The notes: generated from the letters alone by a model not told the origin. A DNA stretch of 64,000 bases from Geodermatophilus pulveris (GCF_900188375.1 NZ_FZOO01000005.1:62001-126000); one strand, 5' to 3'. Positions 50,460-60,115 are shown, counted from the first letter of the stretch. Translations and numbers: made by a program.

Positions 50460-51154
50460 GCCCGTCCACAGATGTCAGCGGGGTCTTGCCGCGGCCGACG
50501 GAGGGTGCTCGCCGGTCGTCCTGCCACTCCCGCAGCAACCGCCGCAACGTGGCTGCCGCCAGCGCATCCCCGCCGGCGGCACCCAGCCGGTGGCGGAACT
50601 CGGCGCCGTCGCAGTCACCGCGCTCCTCGAGGAGCAGGCCAGGGTGTGGTGGCTGTGGTCGTCAGTGGCCGCGATGCCGCTGCGGTAGGCGGCCTCCGCG
50701 GCGTCCGGCGCGCACACCTCCCGCGCCTCCGCGGTGCGCCCGGTGGTCGCAGCGGATCGGCCAGGGCCGCCCGCGCGGGCGGGTGGTGGTCCGCCCCGGC
50801 GCGCAGGGCGTCCTCCAGCGCGGGGTCGCGGGTGCGGTCCCCCGCCAGCAGGCGACGACGGCTCCGCCACCGGGTGGCCGGCTCGGGCGGCGACGAGCTC
50901 GGCGTCGGGGCGGTCCCCCAGCTCGTCGAGCAGGACGGCCAGCTGCAGCGTGCCCTCGCCGTCCCCCGGCGTCATCGGCCGCACGGAAGGCGCGCGGGGC
51001 CCCGCCAGGTCACCGAGCTCCTCCAGCGCGGTGCCGATCGGCGCACGGGCTCCACCGTCACCTGCCGCGAGTGCCGCCGCGAGCGCAGCGAGCGCCTCGG
51101 CCGGCCGAGGTCCAGCAGCACCAGGCCCCGGTCCAGCCGGGCGACGAGGTCCAC
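50460..51154 (-). pseudogene. Tetratricopeptide-repeat protein remnant
   Basis: Pieces in different frames read as TPR helices: VARLDRGLVLLDLGRP near 51150, then ALEELGDLAGP and DGEGTLQLAVLLDELGDRPDAELVAARAG (~50900-51030), then AEAAYRSGIAATDDHSHHTLA, one base out of frame from LLEERGDCDGAEFRHRLGAAGGDAL, and LRRLLREWQDDRRAPS up to ~50500. At least two or three frameshifts break it; no single frame covers more than a third. It lies immediately downstream of the SRPBCC gene. Confidence 0.6.
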
Positions 51155-51161
51155 CGGGTGC

Positions 51162-51557
51162 TCAGCGCAGCGGGTGGACCAGCCGGCCGATCGCCAGCCG
51201 GGCCAGGGGCGCGTAGCCGAGCACCACCGGGGCCGGGCCGGTCACCCGCAGCCCGGTGGTGCTGCCGCCGTCCGGGGCGCCGGTGACCCAGTGCAGCAGG
51301 TGCAGCCGCACCGGCCCGGCCGACACCGTCCACGACCACTCCCGCGCCGCCTCGTCCACCGCCTCGACGACGAACGGCAGCGTCACCCCGAGCGGGCCGT
51401 GCACCCGGCCGCGCACGCCCGCGGCGAGCCGGGCGACGGGCACGGAGACCCCGGTGATCTGCGGCGCCCACTGCGGCCAGCGGGCCGGGACGGCGTAGCG
51501 CTCCCAGACCTCGCCCGGCGCCTCCGGCCCGGTCGCGTGCAGGGTCAGGACGGTCAC
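51162..51557 (-). CDS. SRPBCC family protein
   Basis: 131 residues. Polyketide cyclase/START-like fold: VTVLTLHATGPEAPGEVWERYAVPARWPQWAPQITGVSV, HGPLGVTLPFVVEAVDEAAREWSWTVSAGPVRLHLLHWVTG, ending LARLAIGRLVHPLR. The cavity-type fold usually binds a hydrophobic ligand; the function is not predictable. GTG at 51557 overlaps the stop of the cupin gene (GTGA), and the cupin gene starts 4 bases after cinA ends, so cinA-cupin-SRPBCC form one operon. Confidence 0.82.
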   Translation of the reverse strand: MTVLTLHATGPEAPGEVWERYAVPARWPQWAPQITGVSVPVARLAAGVRGRVHGPLGVTLPFVVEAVDEAAREWSWTVSAGPVRLHLLHWVTGAPDGGSTTGLRVTGPAPVVLGYAPLARLAIGRLVHPLR

Positions 51558-51910
51558 GGTGTCTCCTCTCCGGCCGGCACCGGCCGGGTGCGGCACTGCA
51601 CGACGACGGCCACGAGCCCGTCGGCCGACCCGGACGCGTGCTCCTCGCCCGGCGCCCACAGCGCCGCCTCGCCGGCCCGCAGCGGGCGGCGCTCGCCCGG
51701 CGGCCCGGACACCCAGCCGGCGCCCTCGACCACCAGGTACAGCAGCCACCACCGGGTGGGGTGCCGGCCGATCACGCCGCCGGGCGCCACCCGGACCACG
51801 TCGACGGCGAACCCGTCCTCGGGTCCCCGCACGAGCGCCGCCCGCAGCAGCTCCACCCCGCCGCTGCCGTACGCGACGAGCGACCGGGCGGACGGCGTCA
51901 GGAGCTCCAC
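51554..51910 (-). CDS. Cupin domain protein
   Basis: 118 residues. Cupin strands: VDVVRVAPGGVIGRHPTRWWLLYLVVEGAGWVSGPPGERRPLRAGEAALWAPGEEHASGS, with GRHPTRWW and GEEHAS in the positions of the two cupin motifs; some of the metal-binding His are replaced, so metal binding is doubtful. It overlaps the SRPBCC gene by four bases and follows cinA by 4 bases. Small sensor or isomerase roles are possible; unknown. Confidence 0.78.
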   Translation of the reverse strand: MELLTPSARSLVAYGSGGVELLRAALVRGPEDGFAVDVVRVAPGGVIGRHPTRWWLLYLVVEGAGWVSGPPGERRPLRAGEAALWAPGEEHASGSADGLVAVVVQCRTRPVPAGEETP

Positions 51911-51914
51911 GCCG

Positions 51915-53189
51915 TCACGCCGGCGGGCCGCCGACGAGCAGCTGCCGCAGCATCTGCATCGCGAGGGACACCGACCGCTGCCGCACCGCCGACCGCGAGC
52001 CCGGCAGCACGACCGAGCGGGGCAGCTCCTCGGAGTCCGGGCCGATGGCGCACAGGTGCACCGTGCCGACCGGCTTCTCCGCCGTCCCGCCGCCCGGTCC
52101 GGCGATGCCGGTGATGCCCACGCCCACGTCGGCGCCGAAGCGGGACCGCGCGCCTCCTGCCAGCGCCCCCGCCACCTGCGGGCTCACCGCCCCGTGGGCG
52201 GCCAGCAGCTCCGGCGGGACGCCGACCAGCGCCTCCTTCGCCGAGTTCGCGTAGGACGCCACCCCGCCGAGCACCCACGCCGAGGACCCGGCCCGCTCGG
52301 TCAGCCGGGCCACCAGCAGCCCGCTGGTGCACGACTCCGCCGTGGCCACGGTCAGCCCGCGGTCGGCGAACGCCGAGGCGACGACCTCGTCGACCGTCGG
52401 GCCGGTGGAGAACAGGGTCTCGCCGTGCGCCTGCGTCACCGCCGCGACCAGCCGGTCGTACTCCGGCTGGGCGTCGGCGCCGTAGCGGGTGACGATCTCC
52501 AGCTCGCCGTCCCGCAGGCAGGTGGTGACCTCCAGCCCGGGGAACTCCGCCTGCCGCAGCGTGGCCGCCAGCTGCGACTCCAGCGTCCCCCACAGCCGCA
52601 GGGTCTCCTGGCGCAGCTCCTCGCGGCCGGCCAGCGCGTGCTGGACCGGGGCGGCGGCCAGCGCCGCCGGCCACATGCCCTGCAGCTCCGACGGCGGCCC
52701 GGGGAGGACGAGGACCACCGGTCCGCCCCGCCCCTCGGCCGGGGGGACGACCAGGCCCGGCGCCGTCCCGACCGGGGCCAGCACCGTGGCGCCGTCCGGC
52801 ACGAGGGCCTGCTTGCGGACGCCGGCCGCCGTCGCCTCCGGGTCGGCGCGCCAGCCGCGGCGGGCCATGAGCCGCTCGACGATCGCGGCGATCTCCCGCT
52901 CCAGCGCCGGGTCGACCGCCGAGGGGCGGCCCTGCACCTCGCCGACGACCTCGGCGGTCAGGTCGTCGGCGGTCGGCCCCAGCCCGCCGGTGGTGACCAC
53001 CAGGTCCTCGCCGGCGAGGAAGCGCAGCGCGTCGACCAGGTCCGCGGGCCGGTCGCCGACGACGACCACCGCCCCGACGTCGACCCCGAGGCGGCGCAGC
53101 TCCTCGGCCAGCCAGGGGCCGTTGCGGTCGATCACCCGCCCGGTGAGCACCTCGGTCCCGGTGACGACGATCCCCGCGCGCACGCCCAC
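51915..53189 (-). CDS. cinA: CinA family protein (MoCF domain plus nicotinamide-nucleotide amidohydrolase)
   Basis: 424 residues. N-terminal MoCF-like domain: [67 protein letters not shown]-terminal CinA/PncC domain: [46 protein letters not shown] with the catalytic Ser/Thr in AESCTSG, and [25 protein letters not shown]. CinA proteins recycle NAD by-products (NMN deamidation, ADP-ribose hydrolysis). GTG at 53189 used; 53183 is an alternative. First gene of the cinA-cupin-SRPBCC unit. Confidence 0.93.
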   Translation of the reverse strand: MGVRAGIVVTGTEVLTGRVIDRNGPWLAEELRRLGVDVGAVVVVGDRPADLVDALRFLAGEDLVVTTGGLGPTADDLTAEVVGEVQGRPSAVDPALEREIAAIVERLMARRGWRADPEATAAGVRKQALVPDGATVLAPVGTAPGLVVPPAEGRGGPVVLVLPGPPSELQGMWPAALAAAPVQHALAGREELRQETLRLWGTLESQLAATLRQAEFPGLEVTTCLRDGELEIVTRYGADAQPEYDRLVAAVTQAHGETLFSTGPTVDEVVASAFADRGLTVATAESCTSGLLVARLTERAGSSAWVLGGVASYANSAKEALVGVPPELLAAHGAVSPQVAGALAGGARSRFGADVGVGITGIAGPGGGTAEKPVGTVHLCAIGPDSEELPRSVVLPGSRSAVRQRSVSLAMQMLRQLLVGGPPA

Positions 53190-53321
53190 CCGGCCGACCC
53201 TAGTGAGCCCCCGGCCGGTCCGCGCCGCCTGCCCGACGGCGGGCGCGCGGCCCGATACCGTCCGGGGACGGACCGGTCCCGCCGGGCCGGTGCCCGCCCG
53301 CGTCCCGAGCGAGGAGCGACC

Positions 53322-53936
53322 GTGCCGCAGCCGACCCCCAGCCCCGAGCCCCCGGCACCGCGCCGCCCGGCCGACCCGCGCACCCCGGACCCCGCGCCGG
53401 CCGCCGCAGCCGCGCACCCGTCGCCCCCGGACGGCGGCGTGCAGCCGATCGGGCCGGTCGGGGCCGTGCCCGGCCCGGCCCCCGCCGCGCCACCGCCGGC
53501 CCCCGCCGTCCCGCCGCGCGCCCGGCGGACGGCGACCGCCCCGGCCCGCCGGCCCCGGACCCCGCGCCCGCCGCAGGTGCGGGCCGCCCGCGTGGGCGCC
53601 GGCCTGGCCGCGCTGTCCCTGCTGCTGCTGCAGGGCGGCCTGCTGACCGGCGCGGGCGGCGTGCCGCTGTGGACGGCCGCGCCGCTGTGGTCGGCCTCCG
53701 CCACGCTCGCCACCCTCGCCGGGGTGGTGCCGTTCGCCGGCCGCCTGCTGCCCGCGGTCCGCCGGCGCCCCGACGCGGCCTGGCAGGTCGCCGCCGCGGG
53801 GCTGACCGGCACGGCGGTGTTCTGGGTGCTCGTCGTGCTCCCGCGGGTGGACACCGACCGCGGGTTCGTGCTCACCGCCGCGCTGGCCGCCCTCGGCGCC
53901 GCGCTGTGGGTCGCACCCGGCCGGGACGGGGGCTGA
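53322..53936 (+). CDS. Proline-rich membrane protein, hypothetical
   Basis: 204 residues. The first ~85 are Pro/Ala/Arg-rich and probably cytosolic and disordered; then four hydrophobic segments ([77 protein letters not shown]). GTG at 53322 follows GAGGAG by five bases. Convergent with the Ser/Thr kinase gene (11-base gap). Its low-complexity tail before a membrane bundle is a usual layout for small actinobacterial membrane proteins. Function unknown. Confidence 0.75.
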   Translation: MPQPTPSPEPPAPRRPADPRTPDPAPAAAAAHPSPPDGGVQPIGPVGAVPGPAPAAPPPAPAVPPRARRTATAPARRPRTPRPPQVRAARVGAGLAALSLLLLQGGLLTGAGGVPLWTAAPLWSASATLATLAGVVPFAGRLLPAVRRRPDAAWQVAAAGLTGTAVFWVLVVLPRVDTDRGFVLTAALAALGAALWVAPGRDGG

Positions 53937-53946
53937 CCGCCGCGGG

Positions 53947-55674
53947 TCAGCGGTCGCTGCGGTCCCGGTCGTCGTCCACGTCGTCCGGTGCCGGGTCCTC
54001 CACGGCCGGGTCGTCCCCGGCCGGGTCCTCCGCCGGCTCCTCCTCCGGGAGCTCCTCGTCCGGCTGCTCCGGCGTGGGCGGTGCCCACGGGTCCACCGCC
54101 TCGGGGGCCACCGGCTCCCCCTCCGCCGTCCGCTCCGGGGGGGTGGCTGACGGGGACGGCGTCCCGGAGGGCGCGGCGTCCGCCGGCCGCTCCTGCCCGG
54201 GCGTCGGCGGCGTGCTCGGCGTGGGCTCCGCCGGCGCGGGCGCCGACCGCCGCGGCACCTCGTACCCGTCGGCCACCCGGCTGGCCGACGCGGGCGGGCG
54301 CTGCGGGACCGGTGCGGGCTCGGGGGCGACCGCGAAGGACACCCGGACGGCGTCGCCGGCCCGCAGCTGGGCGCCGGCCGGGTCGACGGCGGTGACCCGG
54401 CCCGGGGTCGCGGCCGCGGTGACGTCCTCCACCCGCTGCACCAGCAGCCCGAGCGCGGACAGCGCCAGCGCGGCCTCGTCCACCTCCCGGCCGACGTAGT
54501 CCTCCGCGGCCAGGACGATGCGGGCGTCCTCGGTCCGGGCGGCGACCACGGTGGGCAGGCGGTCGTCGCCGCCGGCGGAGACCGCCGCGAAGACGCCCGC
54601 GGCCGCGCCGGCGCCCAGCAGCAGGGTCACCACCGGCACGAGGACGGCGGCCAGCCGGCGCCGGTGGCCGGCGGCGGACGCGCCGGCCGCGTCGCCGGGC
54701 GCGCGGTGCCGCCCGGTCGGCGGGCCGGGCCGGACGGCGGTCAGGGTGGGCGGCGGCTCGGGCTGCAGCCGGCCGGCGCGCACGTCGTCCACCGCCGCGA
54801 CGAAGGCGGCGCCGTCGGGGATCCGCGCCGCGGGGTCCTTGACCAGGGCCCGCCGGATCAGCGTGCGCAGCCCGCCGGGCAGGTCGTCGGGCAGCGGGTC
54901 GGGGTCCTCGCGGACCTGCTTGAGCGCGATGGTGACGGCGTTCGCGCCGTCGAAGGCCGGGTGGCCCGTCAGGCACTCGTAGCCGACCAGGCCCAGCGCG
55001 TACACGTCGCTGGCCGGCAGCGCGTGCCGGCCCTCGGCCACCTCGGGGGCCAGGTACTGCGGGGTGCCGATCACCTGCCCGGTGCGGGTGAGCGGCACGC
55101 TGCCGGCCGACCAGGCGATGCCGAAGTCGGTGATCTTCACGCTGCCGTCGTCGCGGACCAGGATGTTGCCCGGCTTCACGTCGCGGTGCACCAGCCCGAC
55201 CCGGTGGGCCTCGGCGAGCGCGGAGGCGGCCTGCTCGAGCAGCGCGAGCGTGGCCGCGGCCGGGAGCCGCCCGTCCTGCTGCAGCAGCGCCGAGAGCGGC
55301 CGGCCCTCCACCAGCTCCATGACCAGGTAGGCCAGCGTCTCGCCGCTGCCGTCGGTGGCCTCGGTCTCGCCGTAGTCGAAGACCGCGGCGATGTGCGGGT
55401 GGCTCAGCGCGGCCGCGTGCTGGGCCTCGGCGCGGAAGCGGGCGCGGAACGTGGGGTCGCCGGTGTACTCGCTGCGCAGCACCTTGACCGCGACCGGCCG
55501 GCCGAGCAGGACGTCGGTGCCGCGCCAGACCTGCCCCATGCCGCCGGCGGCGATCAGCTGGGCGAGCTCGTACCGCTCACCCACGCTGCGCCGACCAGGC
55601 TCCACCACCGCGGCCACCCCCCGCCCGTGCTCGTCCGCGGCCCCGGGACGACAGCGCCCCCGACCGTGGATCAT
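53947..55674 (-). CDS. Serine/threonine protein kinase with single PASTA domain
   Basis: 575 residues. Kinase domain 35-300: glycine loop [12 protein letters not shown], Lys64 (VAVKVLR), HRDVKPGN with Asp165, DFG at 183-185, GTPQYLAPE. Juxtamembrane Pro-rich region, one transmembrane helix (~341-365), one PASTA domain (~390-450: [28 protein letters not shown]) and a long Pro/Asp/Glu-rich extracellular tail (ends [12 protein letters not shown]). PknB-type kinases bind peptidoglycan fragments and control cell wall growth, but usually have three or four PASTA repeats; this one is probably not the core PknB. ATG at 55674 with GGGGAGC upstream. Confidence 0.92.
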   Translation of the reverse strand: MIHGRGRCRPGAADEHGRGVAAVVEPGRRSVGERYELAQLIAAGGMGQVWRGTDVLLGRPVAVKVLRSEYTGDPTFRARFRAEAQHAAALSHPHIAAVFDYGETEATDGSGETLAYLVMELVEGRPLSALLQQDGRLPAAATLALLEQAASALAEAHRVGLVHRDVKPGNILVRDDGSVKITDFGIAWSAGSVPLTRTGQVIGTPQYLAPEVAEGRHALPASDVYALGLVGYECLTGHPAFDGANAVTIALKQVREDPDPLPDDLPGGLRTLIRRALVKDPAARIPDGAAFVAAVDDVRAGRLQPEPPPTLTAVRPGPPTGRHRAPGDAAGASAAGHRRRLAAVLVPVVTLLLGAGAAAGVFAAVSAGGDDRLPTVVAARTEDARIVLAAEDYVGREVDEAALALSALGLLVQRVEDVTAAATPGRVTAVDPAGAQLRAGDAVRVSFAVAPEPAPVPQRPPASASRVADGYEVPRRSAPAPAEPTPSTPPTPGQERPADAAPSGTPSPSATPPERTAEGEPVAPEAVDPWAPPTPEQPDEELPEEEPAEDPAGDDPAVEDPAPDDVDDDRDRSDR

Positions 55675-55782
55675 CTGCTCCCCGTCCGAGCACACACCCC
55701 CGGGTGCTCTGCTCGCACCCGGCAGGCGTGCCACCGTCGTCCGACACCCATCGTCCCAGGTGTACGCCGTCCCCGGGGGGAA

Positions 55783-55799
55783 CGGTTCGTCACGAACCG
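55783..55799. promoter_or_regulatory. Palindrome between the kinase and acyl-CoA ligase genes
   Basis: CGGTTCGTCACGAACCG: perfect 8-bp arms around one base, in the 243-base divergent gap (109 bases from the kinase start, 119 from the ligase start). Fits a dimeric repressor site for either gene. The regulator is unknown. Confidence 0.45.
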
Positions 55800-55917
55800 G
55801 CGACGACGGACCGGCCGCGGGGTGTCCGGGCGCGCTTGCCAGGACCCCGCCCGGCTGTGACGGTGGACACCGCGGCGCCCGGCGGAGGGCGCCGGGCGAC
55901 GGAGGGGGGCGGCGGCG

Positions 55918-57579
55918 GTGAGCACCTACACCGACCGGCCGTGGCTGGCCCTCTACCCCGAGGGCGGGCCCACCGACATCGCGCCCGAGCAGGCCACGGT
56001 GCTCGACGTGTTCCGGGCCTCGCTGGCCGCCGCGCCGGACGCCGTGGCGATCCGCTACTTCGACGGCGTCCTCACCCTCGCCGACCTCGACACCGCCTCC
56101 GACGCCCTCGCCGTGGGCCTGGCCGACGCCGGCTTCGCCCCCGGCGACCGGATCGGCCTGTACGTGCAGAACGACCCGGCGTTCGTCATCGGCCTGCTCG
56201 GCGCGTGGAAGGCCGGCGGCGTCGCGGTGGCGGTCAACCCGATGAACCGGGCCCGCGAGCTGACCCACCTGCTCACCGACTCCGGGGCCACGGCACTGCT
56301 GTGCCTGGAGGAGCTGTACGAGTCCGTGGCCCGCGACGTCCTGCCCGGCACCCGGGTGCGCACCGTGGTCACCTGCTCGGCCCTGGACCGGCAGTCGCGG
56401 GACGACGAGCGGGTGCTCGGCGGCGTCGTCCGCTCCCGGCCGGAGGGCACCCTGGACCTGGAGGAGCTGGTCACCACCACGGCCGGGCGGCGACCGGCGG
56501 CGGCGTCCCTGGCCGCGGACGACGTGGCGGTCCTGACCTACACGTCGGGGACGACCGGCGTGCCCAAGGGCGCGATGAACACCCACGCGAACGTGGTGTT
56601 CAACGCCCAGGTCTACCGGGACTGGGTGGGGCTGACCCCGGACGACGTCGTCCTGGGCGTGGCGCCGCTGTTCCACATCACCGGCCTGGTCGGGCACGTC
56701 GCCGTCGCGCTGCTGACCCCCTGCCCGCTCGTGCTGGCCCACCGCTTCCACCCCGAGGTGGTGCTGGACGCCATCCGCGAGCACCGGCCGACGTTCACCG
56801 TCGGGGCGGTCACGGTGTTCATCGCGCTGGCCGGGGTGCCCGGCGTCGGCCGGGAGGACTTCGCGTCGCTGCGCACCGTCTACTCCGGCGGCGCGCCGAT
56901 CGCCCCGGCGGTCACCGACTCCTTCGAGGCCGTGACCGGGCGGTACATCCACAACGTCTACGGGCTCACCGAGACCAACTCGCCCTCGCACGCGGTGCCG
57001 CTGGGCCGGCGGGCGCCGGTGGATCCGGCCTCGGGGGCGCTGTCGGTCGGGGTGCCGGTCTACAACACCGTCGTCCGGGTCGTCGGCGAGGACGGCGGGG
57101 AGCTGCCCGTGGGCGAGGTCGGCGAGCTGGTCACCTCCGGGCCGCAGGTGGTGCCCGGCTACTGGGGCCGGCCGGAGGCGACCGCGGAGTCCCTGCCCGG
57201 CGGCGAGCTGCGCACCGGCGACGTCGGGTTCATGGACGCGGAGGGCTGGTTCTACCTGGTCGACCGCAAGAAGGACATGATCAACGCGGCCGGCTACAAG
57301 GTGTGGCCGCGCGAGGTCGAGGACGTCCTCTACGGGCACCCCGCGGTGCGCGAGGCGGCCGTGGTGGGCGTCCCGGACGCCTACCGCGGGGAGACGGTGA
57401 AGGCCTTCGTCTCGCTCAAGCCCGGCGCCTCGGTGACGCCGGAGGAGGTCATCGCCTTCGCCCGGGAGCGGATGGCCGCCTACAAGTACCCGCGGACGGT
57501 CGAGGTGGTCGCCGAGCTGCCCAAGACGACGACCGGCAAGATCCTGCGGCGGGAGCTGCGCGACCCGGCTCCCGGATGA
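55918..57579 (+). CDS. Acyl-CoA ligase (class I adenylate-forming)
   Basis: 553 residues. AMP-binding motif VLTYTSGTTGVPKGAMNTHAN, A4-type APLFHITGLVGH, A5 VYGLTETNSPS, GELRTGDVGFMDAEGWFYLVDRKKDMINAAGYKVWPREVE and the C-terminal PKTTTGKILRREL with the catalytic Lys. It forms acyl-CoA via acyl-AMP; the side pocket suggests medium, long or aromatic acids but cannot be fixed. GTG at 55918 just before MSTYTDRPW. The next gene is an enoyl-CoA hydratase 25 bases on, so a beta-oxidation or aromatic degradation role fits. Confidence 0.93.
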   Translation: MSTYTDRPWLALYPEGGPTDIAPEQATVLDVFRASLAAAPDAVAIRYFDGVLTLADLDTASDALAVGLADAGFAPGDRIGLYVQNDPAFVIGLLGAWKAGGVAVAVNPMNRARELTHLLTDSGATALLCLEELYESVARDVLPGTRVRTVVTCSALDRQSRDDERVLGGVVRSRPEGTLDLEELVTTTAGRRPAAASLAADDVAVLTYTSGTTGVPKGAMNTHANVVFNAQVYRDWVGLTPDDVVLGVAPLFHITGLVGHVAVALLTPCPLVLAHRFHPEVVLDAIREHRPTFTVGAVTVFIALAGVPGVGREDFASLRTVYSGGAPIAPAVTDSFEAVTGRYIHNVYGLTETNSPSHAVPLGRRAPVDPASGALSVGVPVYNTVVRVVGEDGGELPVGEVGELVTSGPQVVPGYWGRPEATAESLPGGELRTGDVGFMDAEGWFYLVDRKKDMINAAGYKVWPREVEDVLYGHPAVREAAVVGVPDAYRGETVKAFVSLKPGASVTPEEVIAFARERMAAYKYPRTVEVVAELPKTTTGKILRRELRDPAPG

Positions 57580-57604
57580 CGACGGACGAGAGGGGGGCGC
57601 GACG

Positions 57605-58381
57605 GTGCCCGAGACCGTGACCCGCGAGGACGCCGGCGGGGTCGCCACGATCACCATGCTGCGCGCGGGGCTGACCCACGAGTCGCGGCGCGAACTGCTC
57701 GACGCCGTGCGGGGGGTCGCCGCCGACGACGCGGTGCGGGCCGTGGTGCTCACCGGCACCGGCCGGGCCTTCTGCGTCGGGCAGGACCTCGGCCAGCACG
57801 TGGCGGCGCTGCGCGGGGACGCCGCGACGTCGCTGTCGGTGGTCGAGGAGGAGTACAACCCGCTGGTGCTGGCCCTGGCCGGGCTGCGGGTCCCGGTGGT
57901 CGTGGCCGTCAACGGCGCCTGCGCCGGCGCGGGCCTGGGCATGGCGTTGGCCGGTGACCTGCGGGTGGCCGCCGCGGGCGCGAAGTTCACCACCGCGTTC
58001 GCCGGCATCGGCCTGTCCAGCGACTCCGGGCTGGCCTCCCGCCTGGTGCACTGCGTGGGCGGCTCGCGCGCGGCCGAGCTGCTGCTGCTGCCCGAGCCGT
58101 TCCTCGCCGAGACCGCGGCGCAGTGGGGGCTGGTGCACCGGGTCGTGGAGCCCGAGCGGGTGCTCGCCGAGGCGCAGGCGCTGGCCGCGCGGCTGGCGGC
58201 CGGGCCCACCGCCGCCCACCGGGCGATCAAGACCGTGCTGGCCACGGCGGCCACCGACCGGCTCGAGGACACCCTGGCGCTCGAGGCGCGGCTGCAGACC
58301 GAACTGGGCCGCACCGCCGACCACCGCGAGGCCGTCGAGGCGTTCCTCGCCAAGCGCGCCCCGGAGTTCACCGGGCGGTGA
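57605..58381 (+). CDS. Enoyl-CoA hydratase/isomerase
   Basis: 258 residues. Crotonase fold: VRAVVLTGTGRAFCVGQDLGQH (oxyanion loop), VVVAVNGACAGAGLGMALAGDLRVAA (second oxyanion loop), FTTAFAGIGLSSDSGLASRLVHCVGG. The usual catalytic Glu pair of simple hydratases is partly changed (SSDSG), so isomerase, PaaG-like activity is possible. GTG at 57605 follows GAGAGGGGG. Operon with the upstream ligase. Confidence 0.9.
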   Translation: MPETVTREDAGGVATITMLRAGLTHESRRELLDAVRGVAADDAVRAVVLTGTGRAFCVGQDLGQHVAALRGDAATSLSVVEEEYNPLVLALAGLRVPVVVAVNGACAGAGLGMALAGDLRVAAAGAKFTTAFAGIGLSSDSGLASRLVHCVGGSRAAELLLLPEPFLAETAAQWGLVHRVVEPERVLAEAQALAARLAAGPTAAHRAIKTVLATAATDRLEDTLALEARLQTELGRTADHREAVEAFLAKRAPEFTGR

Positions 58382-58393
58382 CGGACCCCGGCG

Positions 58394-58630
58394 TCAGCTG
58401 GTGAGGACCACGCAGGCCGGGCAGACGTCGCGGGCCGGCGTCGGCCAGGGCTGCTCCCGATCGACGCGGGCCAGCGAGCCGCAGAGGGTGAGCTCGCAGG
58501 CGCCGTCGACCTCGGCGGCCGGGCGGTGCAGCGCGACGGCGTGCCACAGGGCCGACGTCGGGCCGTGGGGGCGGCTGCGGGCGGCCAGGACCGTGGCGGT
58601 GACCGAGGCGGGGACGGCGGGGGCACTCAT
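58394..58630 (-). CDS. Small cysteine-rich protein, hypothetical
   Basis: 78 residues. GAGGGC precedes the ATG. Mid part has HAVALHRPAAEVDGACELTLCGSLARVDREQPWPTP and the end ARDVCPACVVLTS: two Cys pairs (C-x4-C and C-x2-C) that could bind zinc. The RVDREQPWP-x(5)-CPAC pattern is a common small actinobacterial family with unknown role. It is convergent with the enoyl-CoA hydratase (12-base gap) and divergent from the MBL gene. Confidence 0.65.
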   Translation of the reverse strand: MSAPAVPASVTATVLAARSRPHGPTSALWHAVALHRPAAEVDGACELTLCGSLARVDREQPWPTPARDVCPACVVLTS

Positions 58631-58747
58631 GCCCTCAGGGTCGGCAGCGCGCGGCCGCCGGCTGAGCACCGGCACGGCCGTCCCACCCCACCGGGTGAGG
58701 CGGTCGGCCCGGCGGCGGCCCCCGCGGGAGCGGGGCAGGATGCCGTC

Positions 58748-59386
58748 ATGGAGCTGACCAAGCACGGCCACGCCTGCGTCGTCCTCAGCGAGGGCGACCG
58801 GCGGCTGGTCATCGACCCCGGCGCCTTCACCGACCCGGCGGCCCTGGACGGTGCCGGCGCCGTCCTGGTGACCCACGAGCACGCCGACCACTTCGTGCCC
58901 GACGTGCTGCTCCGCGCGATGGACGCCGACCCGGCGCTGGAGGTGTGGACCAACGGCTCGGTCGCCGCCCGGCTGGAGGGCGTGGGCGCGCGGGTGCACG
59001 TGGTCGGCGACGGCGACGCGGTCACCGCCGCCGGGTTCGAGGTGACGGTGCACGGGGAGCTGCACGCGGTGATCCACCCCGACCTGCCCCGGCCGGCCAA
59101 CGTGGGCTTCCTCGTCGGCGGGGCGGTGTTCCACCCGGGCGATGCGCTCACCGTGCCGCAGGAGCCGGTGGCCACCCTGCTGCTGCCGGTCCACGCGCCG
59201 TGGTCGAAGATGTCCGAGGTGGTCGACTACGTGCGCGCCGTGCACGCCGACCAGGCGTACGCCATCCACGACGGGCTGCTCAACGACGACGGGCTGCGCA
59301 TCGTAGGCACGCTGCTGGGCGAGGGCGGCCCGGGCACCCCGACGCCCTACGGCCGGCTGGTCCCGGGGGACACCGTCGAGGTCTGA
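58748..59386 (+). CDS. MBL fold metal-dependent hydrolase
   Basis: 212 residues. Metallo-beta-lactamase fold of the UlaG-like (L-ascorbate lactonase) branch: MELTKHGHACVVLSEGDRRLVIDPGAF, zinc motif THEHADHF (His43, His45, Asp47, His48), NVGFLVGGAVFHPGDAL, LLLPVHAPWSKMSE. Substrate unknown. ATG at 58748 is 118 bases downstream of the divergent small gene. Confidence 0.85.
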   Translation: MELTKHGHACVVLSEGDRRLVIDPGAFTDPAALDGAGAVLVTHEHADHFVPDVLLRAMDADPALEVWTNGSVAARLEGVGARVHVVGDGDAVTAAGFEVTVHGELHAVIHPDLPRPANVGFLVGGAVFHPGDALTVPQEPVATLLLPVHAPWSKMSEVVDYVRAVHADQAYAIHDGLLNDDGLRIVGTLLGEGGPGTPTPYGRLVPGDTVEV

Positions 59387-59404
59387 GCCCCCCGGGGGCC
59401 GGGG

Positions 59405-59674
59405 TCAGCGGGGGACGGCCCGGCGGCCGGCCGCGCCCTCCGCGATGCCGATCAGCAGGACCGCGGTGATCAGGGCGAACAGGAAGCCCCAGAAGTTGAG
59501 CTCGGTGATCGAGCCGACGTCCAGCCAGTCGGCGATCAGGCCCCCGATGACCGCGCCGGCGACGCCGAGCAGCAGCGTCGCGAGGAGGCTCATCCGCTGC
59601 CGGCCCGGCTTCACCAGGCGGGCCAGCGCCCCGATGACCAACCCGACCGCGATGAGCCCGAGGAGCTGGGACAC
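59405..59674 (-). CDS. GlsB/YeaQ/YmgE family membrane protein 1
   Basis: 89 residues. GTG at 59674 with AGGAGGG before it. Three hydrophobic helices: LLGLIAVGLVIGALARLVKPG, SLLATLLLGVAGAVIGGLIADWL and FWGFLFALITAVLLIGIAEG. The G-x-x-A-x-x-x-x-P-G loop after helix 1 is the family mark. These small stress-related membrane proteins are labelled transglycosylase-associated; the mechanism is unknown. A paralogue lies 89 bases upstream on the same strand. Confidence 0.85.
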   Translation of the reverse strand: MSQLLGLIAVGLVIGALARLVKPGRQRMSLLATLLLGVAGAVIGGLIADWLDVGSITELNFWGFLFALITAVLLIGIAEGAAGRRAVPR

Positions 59675-59762
59675 GTGCCCTCCTGGTGTCCGGGGTGGGC
59701 GCCGGCCCGCGGGCCGGCCGGTGCCGGGGACCCCGCCGCACTGCAGGGTCCCCGGTCGCAGG

Positions 59763-60035
59763 TCAGCGGATGGCGCGGCTGTTGCGGCCGGTGAGCGTGG
59801 AAGCAGCCACGACCAGCACCGCGGCGAGGATGATGGAGATGATCCACCGCATCCAGTCGATGCCAGGGGTGGCGGCCACGCCCAGCGCGCCACTCACGTA
59901 GTAGCCGATGAGCACCCCGCCGATGCCGCACAGGATCGTGAGCCAGATGGGCGTGTTGTCCTTGGCGCCGGGCGCCACGAACTTCCCCAGCAGGCCGATG
60001 ATGAGACCCGCGATGATCAGACCGATGATCTCCAT
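59763..60035 (-). CDS. GlsB/YeaQ/YmgE family membrane protein 2
   Basis: 90 residues: MEIIGLIIAGLIIGLLGKFVAPGAKDNTPIWLTILCGIGGVLIGYYVSG and a third helix (WMRWIISIILAAVLVVAAS). The KFVAPG-K loop is family-typical. ATG at 60035 with GGAGAGATGTGCC upstream. A SigB-like promoter lies ~80 bases upstream, consistent with stress induction known for the family. Confidence 0.88.
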   Translation of the reverse strand: MEIIGLIIAGLIIGLLGKFVAPGAKDNTPIWLTILCGIGGVLIGYYVSGALGVAATPGIDWMRWIISIILAAVLVVAASTLTGRNSRAIR

Positions 60036-60072
60036 GGCACATCTCTCCTATAGCCGGACCGGAGTGCACAGT

Positions 60073-60089
60073 CCCAGCACAGTGCTGGG
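60073..60089. promoter_or_regulatory. Palindrome upstream of YeaQ-like gene 2
   Basis: CCCAGCAC-A-GTGCTGGG: perfect 8-bp arms, one central base, 38 bases upstream of the ATG at 60035. It may be an operator or an mRNA 5' hairpin. Confidence 0.4.
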
Positions 60090-60115
60090 TGTGCCGCCGG
60101 TGCGCGACGGGAGAC

